Assembly (NCBI GenBank): GCA_964602275.1
Contig: CAZRQF010000026.1
Location: 1-14,826 of the forward strand
DNA from: RGIG6291 sp964602275
GTDB taxonomy: Bacteria > Bacillota > Clostridia > TANB77 > UBA1234
DNA: 14,826 nt
Reading direction: 5' to 3'
A program made the position numbers and the translations under genes. Position 1 is the first letter of the stretch, and each line of letters begins with the position of its first letter. This document shows positions 1-8,185 of the stretch, piece by piece. Below the pieces are notes generated by a model, which saw only the letters and a program-made list of their open reading frames with translations, was not told the DNA's origin and searched no databases.

Positions 1-57
1 GGACATCTAAGTGAAAACAAACAATTTTGCTTTGGCAAATGTTCAAATTTTCAAAAC

Positions 58-79
58 GGGTCGTCGAGGACGCCGACCC
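58..79. repeat. GC-rich hairpin, possible dispersed repeat
   Basis: Arms GGGTCG (58-63) and CGACCC (74-79) enclose a GC-rich loop inside otherwise AT-rich sequence. Read on the minus strand, the segment begins TGTAGGGGTCGGCGTCC. From memory this has the form of short palindromic repeats opening with TGTAGGGG that are scattered through many bacterial genomes. The repeat status is inference, because only one copy is visible here. Confidence 0.35.
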
Positions 80-114
80 CTACAGATTTATGTGCATTTT
101 TATTGCAACACAAA

Positions 115-154
115 AAGACTAACCTTACTAGTTTTACCTAGTAAAGTTAGTCTT
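115..154 (-). terminator. Long hairpin, possible minus-strand terminator
   Basis: Arms AAGACTAAC (115-123) and GTTAGTCTT (146-154) pair perfectly. After one mismatch, TTACTAG (125-131) pairs with CTAGTAA (138-144) around a six-base loop. On the minus strand the stem is followed by a run of T, so it could back up the carD terminator or end another leftward transcript. On the plus strand there is no T run. Confidence 0.5.
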
Positions 155-247
155 CATAATTTATATTTTGTAAACCCGCAGAAAATTTGTGCGATTTTAA
201 AACCTTTTAAACTGTTAGTAAAATTACTTGTGTGTGTGTGTGTAGAA

Positions 248-270
248 CCGCAAGGGTTTGCGGGCTTTTA
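248..270 (+). terminator. Short terminator-like hairpin
   Basis: CCGCAA (248-253) pairs with TTGCGG (258-263) around a four-base loop and is followed by GCTTTTA and more T-rich sequence. This fits a weak intrinsic terminator for a rightward transcript that would begin left of the window. Confidence 0.4.
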
Positions 271-383
271 CTTATTTTTCCATATGAATTTTCCATCAAA
301 ACACACCCCTTTTATCCACATTTTTTTGTTTTATCACAACAAAATTTTATCAATATACAAAAACAAATGCAAGGGGTTATAAA

Positions 384-413
384 AAAATAACCATCTTTTT
401 AGATGGTTATTTT
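384..413 (-). terminator. Intrinsic terminator of carD
   Basis: A perfect 13-bp stem (384-396 with 401-413) has a four-T loop and begins five bases after the carD stop codon. On the minus strand it runs into seven T residues. It is nearly symmetric, so it may also stop transcription arriving from the left. Confidence 0.85.
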
Positions 414-417
414 TCTT

Positions 418-927
418 CTAACTTATTGTAGTCTTATATAAATTAAATGACTCTTCTATTTTATCGTTAATCAACTTTTCCACGGCGTCTTTATCACTTG
501 CTTCTGCCAAAACCAATTCGCTAACCAAAATTTGTCTTGCATTGTTTAGCATTTTCTTTTCTCCAGTTGCAAGCCCCTTTTCCTTTTGTTTAAATGTTAG
601 GTTTCTAACAACATCTGCAACTTCATATATATCGCCACTTTTCATCTTCTCCATGTTGTCCCTATATCTTTTATTCCAGTTTGCAGACATCTCAGTTGTG
701 TTTGAGCTAAGAACATCTAATACTCCTTGAGCTGTTTCGTTGCCTATTACATCCCTAACACCTATCATCTCAGCATTTTTAGTTGGAACCATAACTTTAA
801 TATCGCCAACTGGCATTTTCATTATGTAATATTTTTGTTTCTCTCCAAGCACTTCTTTTTCTTCGATTGATTCAATAGTACCTGCTCCGTGCATTGGGTA
901 TACGATTTTATCCCCAACCTTAAACAT
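418..927 (-). CDS. carD: CarD/CdnL-family RNA polymerase-binding regulator
   Basis: This 169-residue cytoplasmic protein has the usual CarD/CdnL length and layout. An N-terminal Tudor-like domain (about 1-60, opening MFKVGDKIVYPMHGAG) binds the RNA polymerase beta subunit in this family. A helical C-terminal domain includes NWNKRYRDNMEKM (83-95), whose Trp84 matches the conserved Trp that props open the upstream edge of the -10 region. Such proteins stabilise open complexes, mainly at rRNA and housekeeping promoters. The start is supported by GAGGAGTG upstream. The gene lies 207 bp downstream of disA but has its own promoter (1009-1037) and terminator, so it can be expressed alone, though no terminator separates it from disA and read-through is possible. 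Family assignment is firm; the regulon cannot be read here. Confidence 0.93.
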   Translation of the reverse strand: MFKVGDKIVYPMHGAGTIESIEEKEVLGEKQKYYIMKMPVGDIKVMVPTKNAEMIGVRDVIGNETAQGVLDVLSSNTTEMSANWNKRYRDNMEKMKSGDIYEVADVVRNLTFKQKEKGLATGEKKMLNNARQILVSELVLAEASDKDAVEKLINDKIEESFNLYKTTIS

Positions 928-1008
928 TCTATCACTCCTCTTTCTTTCGACATTTTACTATGCTGTTAATCATTCACAAAATCCCGTCTTTCCTTACGGC
1001 ACGAGTAC

Positions 1009-1037
1009 ATTATACCACATAATTTGGTAAAAGTCAA
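1009..1037 (-). promoter_or_regulatory. Sigma-A-type promoter of carD
   Basis: On the minus strand TTGACT (1032-1037) and TATAAT (1009-1014) are separated by exactly 17 bp, which is near consensus. It predicts a leader of about 75 bases before the carD start. The leader contains CCGT/ACGG arms around an A/G-rich loop (roughly 982-997) with no obvious regulatory identity. Confidence 0.85.
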
Positions 1038-1134
1038 AGAATTTGGCAAACTTTTTTATGTATACTTCGCCCGTGTTTTTGGCAAGAAATAAAATCCACA
1101 TCTAGTAGCTAAGCAAAAGCGCCACATGAAAATA

Positions 1135-2214
1135 CTATCTAAAATACCTTGATTCGTATATTGTTTGTTCTTGTAGTCTTTTTATGCCTTGTTTTATATT
1201 TTTAGCTCTTACTTCTCCTATGCCTTCTATTTCGTCCAATTCTTCTATTGTTGCTCTTATTGCGTGCTGAAAATTACCAAAGCTTTTTACTATGTTATCT
1301 ATTATGCTCATTGGCGTTTTTGGTATCTTATTTAAAAGTCTATATCCTCTTGTTGCTACTTCTATATCGTCTAAAGACGATTCTACCGTATAGCCCAAAT
1401 ATTTTGCTAAAATGCTAATGTCCATTAATTCGTCATGACTTATTTCTGAAATAACATCTAAAACATCTTCGGCCACAGATTTTGATCTTAGATAATCTTT
1501 TATTATTAGTAGCTCTTCTTTTTCTATATTAGCTGAAAGCTCTCTAAGTTGCATATCTAAAAGTCTTCCCTCGTCACCTAACTCTATAATATATCCATTT
1601 ACTTCTGAAACAACTCTCATAGTTAGCTCTGCTCTTTGAATAGTTTTTACAACATTTTCAAGCGTTACAATATCTTCAAATTCAAATTCATTTAATGTTG
1701 AAATATTTTCATCAAACGAAACTTTATACCTCTCTACTGTTTGAATAGCTTGATTTGCCTTTGCCAAAACTTGTGAGCTATCTTTGATTATATATCTAAG
1801 ATTTCCTTTAAAAATAGTAATAACATTTCTTCTTTGTGAAATGCTTATTACCATTTCGCCCGTTTGCTTTGCAACTCTTTCTCCGCTTCTATGTCTTGTT
1901 CCCGTTTCTACTGTTGCTATTGTAGGGTTTGGAATTAACTGAGTGTTTGCAAGTAATATTTTCTTTGCATCTTTACTTAATACAATAGCTCCATCCATCT
2001 TAGCAAGTTCGTATAGCCTTGCAGGCGAATAGTCTTCGTTGATTTTAAAACCACCATCAGCTAAATTCATAACTTCGTCAGAATCGCCAACTACTATTAA
2101 CGCCCCTGTTCTCGCTTTCAAAATATTTTCCAATCCATCTCTTAACTCAGTTCCTGGTGCAACACTTTTTAATATATGAAGTAACTCGTCACTTCTTCCC
2201 CATGTATTTCTCAT
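1135..2214 (-). CDS. disA: DNA integrity scanning protein DisA, diadenylate cyclase
   Basis: DisA makes c-di-AMP from two ATP and, in Bacillus, scans DNA for branched lesions and delays sporulation when it finds them. The 359 residues match the family's usual length of about 360. The N-terminal DAC domain carries the catalytic DGA (74-76) and GTRHR (105-109) motifs, both intact. A helical spine (about 150-285) leads to C-terminal helix-hairpin-helix DNA-binding repeats, visible as IEGIGEVRAKNIKQGI near the end. It begins 16 bp after radA, the conserved radA-disA pairing of spore formers, so co-transcription is likely. The ribosome binding site (AGAGAG) is weaker than those of its neighbours. 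The missing upstream clpC/mcsB genes and the pgi/GH15 genes in their place differ from the Bacillus order. Confidence 0.96.
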   Translation of the reverse strand: MRNTWGRSDELLHILKSVAPGTELRDGLENILKARTGALIVVGDSDEVMNLADGGFKINEDYSPARLYELAKMDGAIVLSKDAKKILLANTQLIPNPTIATVETGTRHRSGERVAKQTGEMVISISQRRNVITIFKGNLRYIIKDSSQVLAKANQAIQTVERYKVSFDENISTLNEFEFEDIVTLENVVKTIQRAELTMRVVSEVNGYIIELGDEGRLLDMQLRELSANIEKEELLIIKDYLRSKSVAEDVLDVISEISHDELMDISILAKYLGYTVESSLDDIEVATRGYRLLNKIPKTPMSIIDNIVKSFGNFQHAIRATIEELDEIEGIGEVRAKNIKQGIKRLQEQTIYESRYFR

Positions 2215-2230
2215 AATAATTACTCTCTTT

Positions 2231-3592
2231 CTAATTGTTATTCAAAGTTACATTTATTGCATCTCTTATATTTTTTACGCCTATTATATTTATATTTCCT
2301 TTAAATTTTAATTGCTTCATGCTAGAATCAGACACTAAGCATGTTTTAAATCCCATCTTGTCCGCTTCTTTTATTCTCTTTTCTAAAGAATTTACAGTTC
2401 TAATTTCGCCAGTAAGACCAATTTCGCCTATCGCTATCAAATCTTTTGGAAGTGGTATATTTTTATAACTTGACACTATTGCAAGTGCTAATCCTAAATC
2501 TATTGCAGGTTCATCAATTCTTATACCGCTAACTATATTTACATATGCATCTTGATTTGAAAGTGGTATACCCGCTCTTTTTTCTAATACTGCCATTAAA
2601 ACAACTAATCTGTTAAAATCCACTCCACTACCCGTTCTTCTTGGCATGCCAAAAGCAGTAGGAGTAACTAAAGCTTGTATTTCTACAAGCATCGGTCTTG
2701 TACCCTCAATAGATGCTACAATTATAGAGCCAGAAGGATTGCCGTTTCTTTCAGTAATTAAAATTTCAGACGGATTTTGTATTTCTACCATTCCTTCTTC
2801 TCGCATTTCAAAAAGCCCTATTTCATTTGTTGAACCAAATCTGTTTTTTACACTTCGCAAAACCCTATATGAAAAGTATCTTTCTCCTTCTAAATATAAC
2901 ACTGTATCAACCATATGCTCCAAAACCCTTGGACCTGCTATTGCTCCATCTTTTGTTACATGTCCAATTATTATTGTAGTTATATTCTGTTTTTTACACA
3001 TCATCATAATTTTTGAAGTAACTTCTCTTACTTGGCTTACACTTCCTGGTGCAGATGTAATGCCCTCGCTATACATCGTTTGTATTGAGTCTATTATAAT
3101 TAACCCTGGCTTTACTTTTTCAATTGCTTCGTCAATTAGTTCGATACTTGTTTCTCCCAAGAAGAAAATATTTTCATTGTTTATGTTTAATCTATCTGCA
3201 CGCATCTTTATTTGACTTGACGACTCTTCGCCTGATACATAAAGTACAGGTGCATTAACTTTTACTTTATCACAAATTTGCAAAATCAATGTAGACTTAC
3301 CAATACCAGGTTCTCCGCCTAATAGCACTAGCGAACCTTGCACTAAACCACCACCAAGCACTCTGTCTAATTCGTCCATGCTTGTTTTATATCTTTCATA
3401 ATTTTTTGTTTCTACCGTGTTAAGTTTTATGGTATCTGCTGCAAGCTCTCTTCTTTGGCCAGTTGTTTTATCTTTTACCACTTTCTCTTCATAAAATGTA
3501 TTCCATTCATTACATGCAGGACATCTTCCAAGCCATTTTGGCGATTCATTTCCACATGAGCTACAAACAAATACCGTTTGATTTTTTGCCAT
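2231..3592 (-). CDS. radA: DNA repair protein RadA (Sms)
   Basis: RadA is a RecA-like hexameric ATPase that promotes branch migration and processing of recombination intermediates. The 453 residues show the full architecture. A four-cysteine zinc finger comes first (C10, C13, C24, C27). The ATPase follows, with Walker A GEPGIGKST (93-101), Walker B LIIIDS (164-169) and the RadA signature KNRFG (249-253). A Lon-protease-like C-terminal domain occupies about 275-450. The start is fixed by AAAGGAG six bases upstream, which lies inside the end of the GH15 gene; the two overlap by 32 bp, so translation is probably coupled. disA follows at once. In B. subtilis RadA and DisA interact and RadA dampens c-di-AMP synthesis, which fits the shared transcript. 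Confidence 0.97.
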   Translation of the reverse strand: MAKNQTVFVCSSCGNESPKWLGRCPACNEWNTFYEEKVVKDKTTGQRRELAADTIKLNTVETKNYERYKTSMDELDRVLGGGLVQGSLVLLGGEPGIGKSTLILQICDKVKVNAPVLYVSGEESSSQIKMRADRLNINNENIFFLGETSIELIDEAIEKVKPGLIIIDSIQTMYSEGITSAPGSVSQVREVTSKIMMMCKKQNITTIIIGHVTKDGAIAGPRVLEHMVDTVLYLEGERYFSYRVLRSVKNRFGSTNEIGLFEMREEGMVEIQNPSEILITERNGNPSGSIIVASIEGTRPMLVEIQALVTPTAFGMPRRTGSGVDFNRLVVLMAVLEKRAGIPLSNQDAYVNIVSGIRIDEPAIDLGLALAIVSSYKNIPLPKDLIAIGEIGLTGEIRTVNSLEKRIKEADKMGFKTCLVSDSSMKQLKFKGNINIIGVKNIRDAINVTLNNN

Positions 3593-5327
3593 ACTTTTTC
3601 TCCTTTAATTCATTTCTTACAATTACATACATTGCGTGCGACCATGCAAGTTGCGATATCCATGCCGTTTTATCGCCATTTCGCTCTATTTGTTCAGGCA
3701 AAAACGATAAATCGTCTGCATGGTTAGTTACCCAATCAAAAAGCTCCGTTGCTCTTTCAATATTTTCTGCTTTTATATAATACATAGCAAGCCATAAAGA
3801 AGAAATAATCCATGCGTTGCCACCCATGTAGTTATCGTTTTCATATCTCATATAGCCGCCATTAGATAGTTTCAATCTTTTTTCGATTTCAGCTACCGTA
3901 TTTTTTACAAATGGTTCATTTATATCAAAAATATCAAACGGTGTAACAACTGATAAAAGCGAAATGTCAATTTGCTCATTGTCTAAACTTCGCTTTAAAA
4001 TATTGTTACATACAAACGCTTCTTTTATTGCACTTTTCACCTTAGGCAAAGTTTTTTCAATTTTTGAGATAATCGTTTTATATTTCATTCTATTAATTTT
4101 ATTTAACATATCTTTTCCCGCTTTTAATGCTTCATATATTGAAACTGACGAATACAAATGAACACCTTTTCTTTCTTCCCACAAATCATACGAAGTTTGT
4201 GGCAAAAAGTTTTCACTTAAAAAATTTAGCAAAGCATCTGTTGCTTTATATACTACACTTTCTAGTTTTCTACATTTGCCAAATTTGTTCATTCCTATTA
4301 GCATTGCAGAGGTTTCATCAATCTGCATTCCCCATGACGGCGCAAGCTCACCACTTACATAATAGCGTTGCTCAAAAAGTCCATTTTCTAATTGTGCTTT
4401 TGTTGCCCAAATCGTGTAAAATTTTTCAACGCTTTCATTCATACCTAATAACGCAAAAGCTTTCATGACAAACAATGCATCTCTTGGCCAACAATAACCA
4501 TATCGACCACACTTAGAAAAAGTTTCGTCAACATCAGGACTTGCAATAACTCCGCCGGTGTTTTTATCGGTCAAAAGCTGAAACATAAACGCAGTCCTAG
4601 TGACTATATCTTTTTCTTTCGCAGAACTAAAATTCATATTTGAAATGCTAAGTTTAGTAATATATTCGTTCCAATATTCTTTTGTTTCAATGCAAAGTTC
4701 ATTCTCCGAAACTTTTTTTATTTTACTTGCAACATTTAAAGCAGTTTTTAATGTTTTTTCAAGCGATATGTATAAAGTTATTTCGTCCGTATTATCATAT
4801 CTTATTGCTGCACTTGACGACATTCCTATGTAGTCTTCACTATTTAACTCTGTATTTTCAAAATTTGCATTGTTTATTTGATAATTAGATATTTCTTTAT
4901 TTGCAAAAGTTGACATGTAAAATTCTTGGCAATATTGAATTAAAGCATCTTTTACCACCATGCCTGATATCATTCTATTAATATTTGAATTCAATCTCGA
5001 GTATAAAAACAAATTGACTTTTTTGCTAAAAGCTAACTTTCTAACAAAAACATCTTGTTTTGGCAATACATAATCTTTTTGTATTACTTTTATACCTTCC
5101 ATTTCCAGTTCGGTGTATAAAATATTAGTATCGTAATACTGCGATATCAAATTAGCATCGCTAAGCCACTTTATTTTTCCGTCTACAATAACACCATAAT
5201 TGTACATATCAATATTTTGAAAATAATCAATATTAGGATAATATAATCTTATAAGCTCGCCTTTGTTTGTGATACAGCCTAATACACTAGAATTTCCAAC
5301 AATTGCATTATTAAAGTACTTATTCAT
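3561..5327 (-). CDS. Glycoside hydrolase family 15 (glucoamylase-type), cytoplasmic
   Basis: This 588-residue protein belongs to the GH15 (alpha/alpha)6-barrel enzymes, which release glucose from the ends of alpha-glucans or, in some members, cleave trehalose or isomaltosides. Visible signatures are YCWPRDA (278-284), QIDET (335-339), DLWEER (381-386, which should hold the general acid Glu) and LPEQ (543-546, with Glu545 as likely base). The first 230 residues form the beta-rich N-terminal domain typical of bacterial members. No signal peptide is seen, so it should act on internal glycogen, maltodextrin or trehalose; the exact substrate cannot be read. It lies 24 bp after pgi and overlaps radA by 32 bp. 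The start has AAAGGAG at good distance. No glucokinase is nearby, so the step from free glucose to the pgi substrate must be encoded elsewhere. Confidence 0.88.
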   Translation of the reverse strand: MNKYFNNAIVGNSSVLGCITNKGELIRLYYPNIDYFQNIDMYNYGVIVDGKIKWLSDANLISQYYDTNILYTELEMEGIKVIQKDYVLPKQDVFVRKLAFSKKVNLFLYSRLNSNINRMISGMVVKDALIQYCQEFYMSTFANKEISNYQINNANFENTELNSEDYIGMSSSAAIRYDNTDEITLYISLEKTLKTALNVASKIKKVSENELCIETKEYWNEYITKLSISNMNFSSAKEKDIVTRTAFMFQLLTDKNTGGVIASPDVDETFSKCGRYGYCWPRDALFVMKAFALLGMNESVEKFYTIWATKAQLENGLFEQRYYVSGELAPSWGMQIDETSAMLIGMNKFGKCRKLESVVYKATDALLNFLSENFLPQTSYDLWEERKGVHLYSSVSIYEALKAGKDMLNKINRMKYKTIISKIEKTLPKVKSAIKEAFVCNNILKRSLDNEQIDISLLSVVTPFDIFDINEPFVKNTVAEIEKRLKLSNGGYMRYENDNYMGGNAWIISSLWLAMYYIKAENIERATELFDWVTNHADDLSFLPEQIERNGDKTAWISQLAWSHAMYVIVRNELKEKKYGKKSNGICL

Positions 5328-5351
5328 ACTTTTTCTCCTTTGTAATTAATT

Positions 5352-6599
5352 TTATTCTTTGCCCAAAAGTCTAAACATCTCTTTTTTATAAAATTCAACG
5401 CCTGGTTGATTAAAAGGGTTTACTCCTAGGAGCTCTCCGCTTATTGCACATGATTTTTCAAAGAAGTATATAAGTTTACCAATGTTATATTCATCTAGTT
5501 TTTCAAGTTTTATTATTAAGTTTGGAACACCACCTTTTACATGAGCTGTAATTGTTCCTTGCATAGCTGCATGATTTGCATAGTTTAAAGTCTTTTCGTT
5601 TAAATACTTCAAATGACTTTCACTATCTATATCAAATTCTATATCTCTATATGGATTTTCAATATCTATAACCGTTTCAAATAGGTGTCTTTCGCCATCT
5701 TGAATGTATTGCCCTAATGAATGTAAATCTGTTGTATATCCAACCGATACAGGGAAGATACCTTTTTTATCTTTACCTTCACTTTCTCCAAAAAGTTGTT
5801 TCCACCATTCCATAAAATAATGTAGTTTTGGCTCGTAACTTGCTAGTATCTCAACTTTTTTACCTTTTTTATAAAGTATATTTCTGATTACTGCATACTT
5901 ATAACAATCGTTATCATCTGGTTTTGAATATTCTTGCATAGCATCGTTTGCACCCGCTATAATCTTATCTATATCTATTCCAGCAACTGCAATTGGTAGC
6001 AAGCCAACAGCCGTTAATACTGAATATCTGCCGCCAATATTATCAGGAATAACAAACGCTTCATAACCCTTTTCGTCAGCTTCCTTTTTTAGTATTCCTT
6101 TTTCTTTATCCGTTGTAACATATATTCTCTTTACAGCTTCTTCCTCGCCATATTTCTTTACAAGTAAAGTTTTTAAAAGTTCAAACGCTATTGCAGGCTC
6201 TGTTGTTGTGCCAGATTTCGATATTACATTTACAGAGAAATCTTTATCTTCTAGAAAATCTAATAAATCATTCATATAGTCTGGACTCATATTATTCCCT
6301 GCATAAACAACATTAGACGGTTTAAAATTATTTGATAAAGCTTCAATAACTGCACGAGCACCTAAATACGAACCACCAATACCTACAACAACCAATATAT
6401 CTGAATTTTGATTAATTCTTTTTGCAACATCTTTTATTCTCAAAATTTCTTTTTCGTCAAACTTTAAATCTACCCAACCTCTAAAATCGTTCATATCGTC
6501 TGAATTGTTGTGAAGATTTTCATGTGCTTTCAACACTTTTTTGTTGTACCTTACAATATCCGCATTTTTAACTAATGAATTTTCATAATTTAATTTCAT
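5352..6599 (-). CDS. pgi: Glucose-6-phosphate isomerase
   Basis: This enzyme interconverts glucose 6-phosphate and fructose 6-phosphate in glycolysis and gluconeogenesis. At 415 residues it is the short single-core form; Firmicute enzymes are usually near 450, and I see no missing motif. Visible elements are the phosphate-binding SKSGTTTEP (127-135), GGRYSV (189-194), FGESEGK (270-276, with catalytic Glu271), DLHSLGQ (291-297) and the C-terminal signature FNQPGVEFYKK (396-406) ending in the catalytic Lys. The start is supported by AAAGGAG. It lies 16 bp after spoIIP and 24 bp before the GH15 gene, inside the long minus-strand cluster. Linkage with the GH15 enzyme suggests use of stored glucan as carbon, perhaps during sporulation; that link is inference. 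Confidence 0.97.
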   Translation of the reverse strand: MKLNYENSLVKNADIVRYNKKVLKAHENLHNNSDDMNDFRGWVDLKFDEKEILRIKDVAKRINQNSDILVVVGIGGSYLGARAVIEALSNNFKPSNVVYAGNNMSPDYMNDLLDFLEDKDFSVNVISKSGTTTEPAIAFELLKTLLVKKYGEEEAVKRIYVTTDKEKGILKKEADEKGYEAFVIPDNIGGRYSVLTAVGLLPIAVAGIDIDKIIAGANDAMQEYSKPDDNDCYKYAVIRNILYKKGKKVEILASYEPKLHYFMEWWKQLFGESEGKDKKGIFPVSVGYTTDLHSLGQYIQDGERHLFETVIDIENPYRDIEFDIDSESHLKYLNEKTLNYANHAAMQGTITAHVKGGVPNLIIKLEKLDEYNIGKLIYFFEKSCAISGELLGVNPFNQPGVEFYKKEMFRLLGKE

Positions 6600-6615
6600 A
6601 TTCTTTTCTCCTTTG

Positions 6616-7674
6616 TTATATCATAGAATTTAAAACCGAAGCAAAATACTTCATTGAAGCTTGTGCCTCCTCTACCGTATTTCCAGTTGCTCCAACTTCA
6701 ACAATTACTGCTTTATTAGACATATGCTGATTATACCTTGATGTACTTAAATGTATATCCCTAAAAAGTCCAGGATACATTCTATTTGCTCTTTCTTGAA
6801 AAGCAATTGCAAATTTTAAATTTTCAATCCATTCATCATGAGATAGCCCTGCCGTGTTTGTTCCAATTACAAACATAAGCTTTGCAACCGTTTCCCCATT
6901 AATTTCAGCAGTAGGTCTAAAAGTTTCATTTGCAGCAAGTGCATCTCTATGAATATCAATCAAAATATCAAACTTCTCTTCATTCATTCTCTTTTTTATT
7001 GTTTTAAGCGAGGCTTCATATGCTTTACCAAAAGATAAATAATCATGAACAGTCGTATCTTGCAATGCATACATGCCATATTTTTCCAGCTCTTGTACTA
7101 ATCTATTTCCTACCGACACTACATTATTTGTTTTGTCAGTAGTTCTATAATAGTCTGAATAAATGCCCACATCAGAATAACTTTCTGATGTGTGAGTGTG
7201 ATAAATTAAAACTTTGCTATTCTTTGAAACATCAACATTTAAAGATTTAGAAAGCTCTTCTAAATCTAGTTCTCTTTTTGTATAGTTTTCTATTTTTACT
7301 GTGCCAACTCTTATCTTCGTTTCAGAAAGTTTTTCTGTATCTAGTATATCATTTTTTATATTATTTAAATAGTTATTTTGAAATTCATTTTCAACTAGTT
7401 CTGCATTTAAACTTTCGTTATTTTTTTTAGAATTAATTTTAGGAAATTGTGAATAAATAGCTTCGTCCCAACAAAGAGTTTTGCTAAATTCATTATGCTG
7501 TTTATCAGCACTTAAAAAGTTATTTTCTATAAATATCTTGGCAGTCAAAAAATCTATACTTTCAAAAGCTATTAGCATAAATTTTATAAAAAAAATACAC
7601 GCTAAAATATACAATAAACCTATCACTACTGTATCAATTATTTCAGAAAGTTTGCACGCTTTTATTCTAATCAT
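6616..7674 (-). CDS. spoIIP: Stage II sporulation protein P (SpoIIP), engulfment peptidoglycan hydrolase
   Basis: SpoIIP is a membrane-anchored amidase and endopeptidase that, with SpoIID and SpoIIM, thins septal peptidoglycan so the mother cell can engulf the forespore. The 352 residues begin with a transmembrane anchor (about 12-38), then a variable linker rich in Asn, Glu and Lys (about 50-150). The catalytic domain shows HTHTSE (159-164), DIHRD (240-244) and IVEVGAT (324-330), which supply the expected metal-binding His and Glu residues. The ribosome binding site AGGTGA lies within the right arm of a perfect hairpin (7678-7710) directly before the start codon, so translation may be gated by RNA structure. 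SpoIID and SpoIIM are not in the window. Intact by all visible criteria. Confidence 0.95.
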   Translation of the reverse strand: MIRIKACKLSEIIDTVVIGLLYILACIFFIKFMLIAFESIDFLTAKIFIENNFLSADKQHNEFSKTLCWDEAIYSQFPKINSKKNNESLNAELVENEFQNNYLNNIKNDILDTEKLSETKIRVGTVKIENYTKRELDLEELSKSLNVDVSKNSKVLIYHTHTSESYSDVGIYSDYYRTTDKTNNVVSVGNRLVQELEKYGMYALQDTTVHDYLSFGKAYEASLKTIKKRMNEEKFDILIDIHRDALAANETFRPTAEINGETVAKLMFVIGTNTAGLSHDEWIENLKFAIAFQERANRMYPGLFRDIHLSTSRYNQHMSNKAVIVEVGATGNTVEEAQASMKYFASVLNSMI

Positions 7675-7677
7675 TAC

Positions 7678-7710
7678 TAAATCACCTAATAAAATATATT
7701 AGGTGATTTA
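7678..7710 (-). promoter_or_regulatory. Perfect hairpin that buries the spoIIP ribosome binding site
   Basis: A 13-bp perfect inverted repeat (7678-7690 and 7698-7710) with a seven-base loop sits between the DivIVA-type gene and spoIIP. On the minus-strand transcript the second arm contains AGGTGA, the only plausible spoIIP ribosome binding site, and the start codon follows a few bases later. It lacks a T run, so it is a poor terminator; translational gating or an mRNA processing site fits better. Confidence 0.6.
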
Positions 7711-7726
7711 AATAAATATTCAGTTA

Positions 7727-8143
7727 TTATAAATTAGTAATATCATCCGAAAATTTAATCATAACTTCTTTTGCTTTATCTTTTAACTTTGCAAGTTCTA
7801 TTCTTGCATCTATTAGTTTTTCTTTTTCAGCCTCAATAGAAAGTTCCAACTCGTGGCGTTCTTTATCCGCTTGCTCTCGTGCATCATCTAGAATTTGCTT
7901 TGCTTGTAACTCTGCTTTTACCAAAACATCAGAAATATTTTGTTTTGCAATTTCAACATCTTTCTTTTCATTCAAAAGTTTATTTAGTCTTTCGTTTAAC
8001 TTATCATTTTCTGCTTTCATCTCTTGTAATTGTTTTGTTTGCTCTAATAGTTCATCTTCATAATTTTTTTTGATATTTGAAATATAACTTTCAACATCCT
8101 TTTTATTAAGTCCAAATATTCCTTTTGAAAAATTTTCTTCCAT
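7727..8143 (-). CDS. Small DivIVA-domain coiled-coil protein
   Basis: This 138-residue cytoplasmic protein opens with FSKGIFGLNKKDVESYI (5-21), which matches the membrane-binding, pole-recognising N-terminal segment of DivIVA and GpsB proteins. Almost all the rest (about 25-130) is a charged heptad-type coiled coil rich in Lys, Glu and Ala, as in DivIVA scaffolds. At 138 residues it is shorter than B. subtilis DivIVA (about 164) and longer than GpsB (about 98), so I leave it without a symbol. It lies 42 bp after the secreted amidase and 52 bp before spoIIP, with AAAGGGG as ribosome binding site. The setting suggests a role in placing wall enzymes at the pole or septum, which is inference. Confidence 0.8.
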   Translation of the reverse strand: MEENFSKGIFGLNKKDVESYISNIKKNYEDELLEQTKQLQEMKAENDKLNERLNKLLNEKKDVEIAKQNISDVLVKAELQAKQILDDAREQADKERHELELSIEAEKEKLIDARIELAKLKDKAKEVMIKFSDDITNL

Positions 8144-8185
8144 TTTTGTTTCCCCTTTCAGATTTTTACTATTTTTATTATTTTG

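Larger units (their letters stand above)
1..417. other. Left intergenic region without a convincing gene
   Basis: A 123-codon plus-strand reading frame (11-382) crosses this stretch, but it has no good ribosome binding site, resembles no family I know, and runs through a perfect hairpin and a TG microsatellite, so I do not call it a gene. The region holds a GC-rich hairpin (58-79), a long hairpin (115-154), a (TG)7 run (229-242), a terminator-like hairpin pointing rightwards (248-263) and the carD terminator (384-413). It looks like a junction between two transcription units, the left one lying outside the window. Confidence 0.6.

Noticed and set aside
229..242. (TG)7 microsatellite as a phase-variation tract
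   Set aside because: No gene or promoter lies close enough for a length change to matter; noted only as simple sequence.
11..382. A 123-codon plus-strand reading frame at the left end
   Set aside because: No credible ribosome binding site, no family resemblance, and it spans two hairpins and a TG microsatellite; it looks like chance.
1061..1134. A terminator between disA and carD
   Set aside because: No stable stem with a T run could be found on the minus strand, so read-through into carD cannot be excluded.
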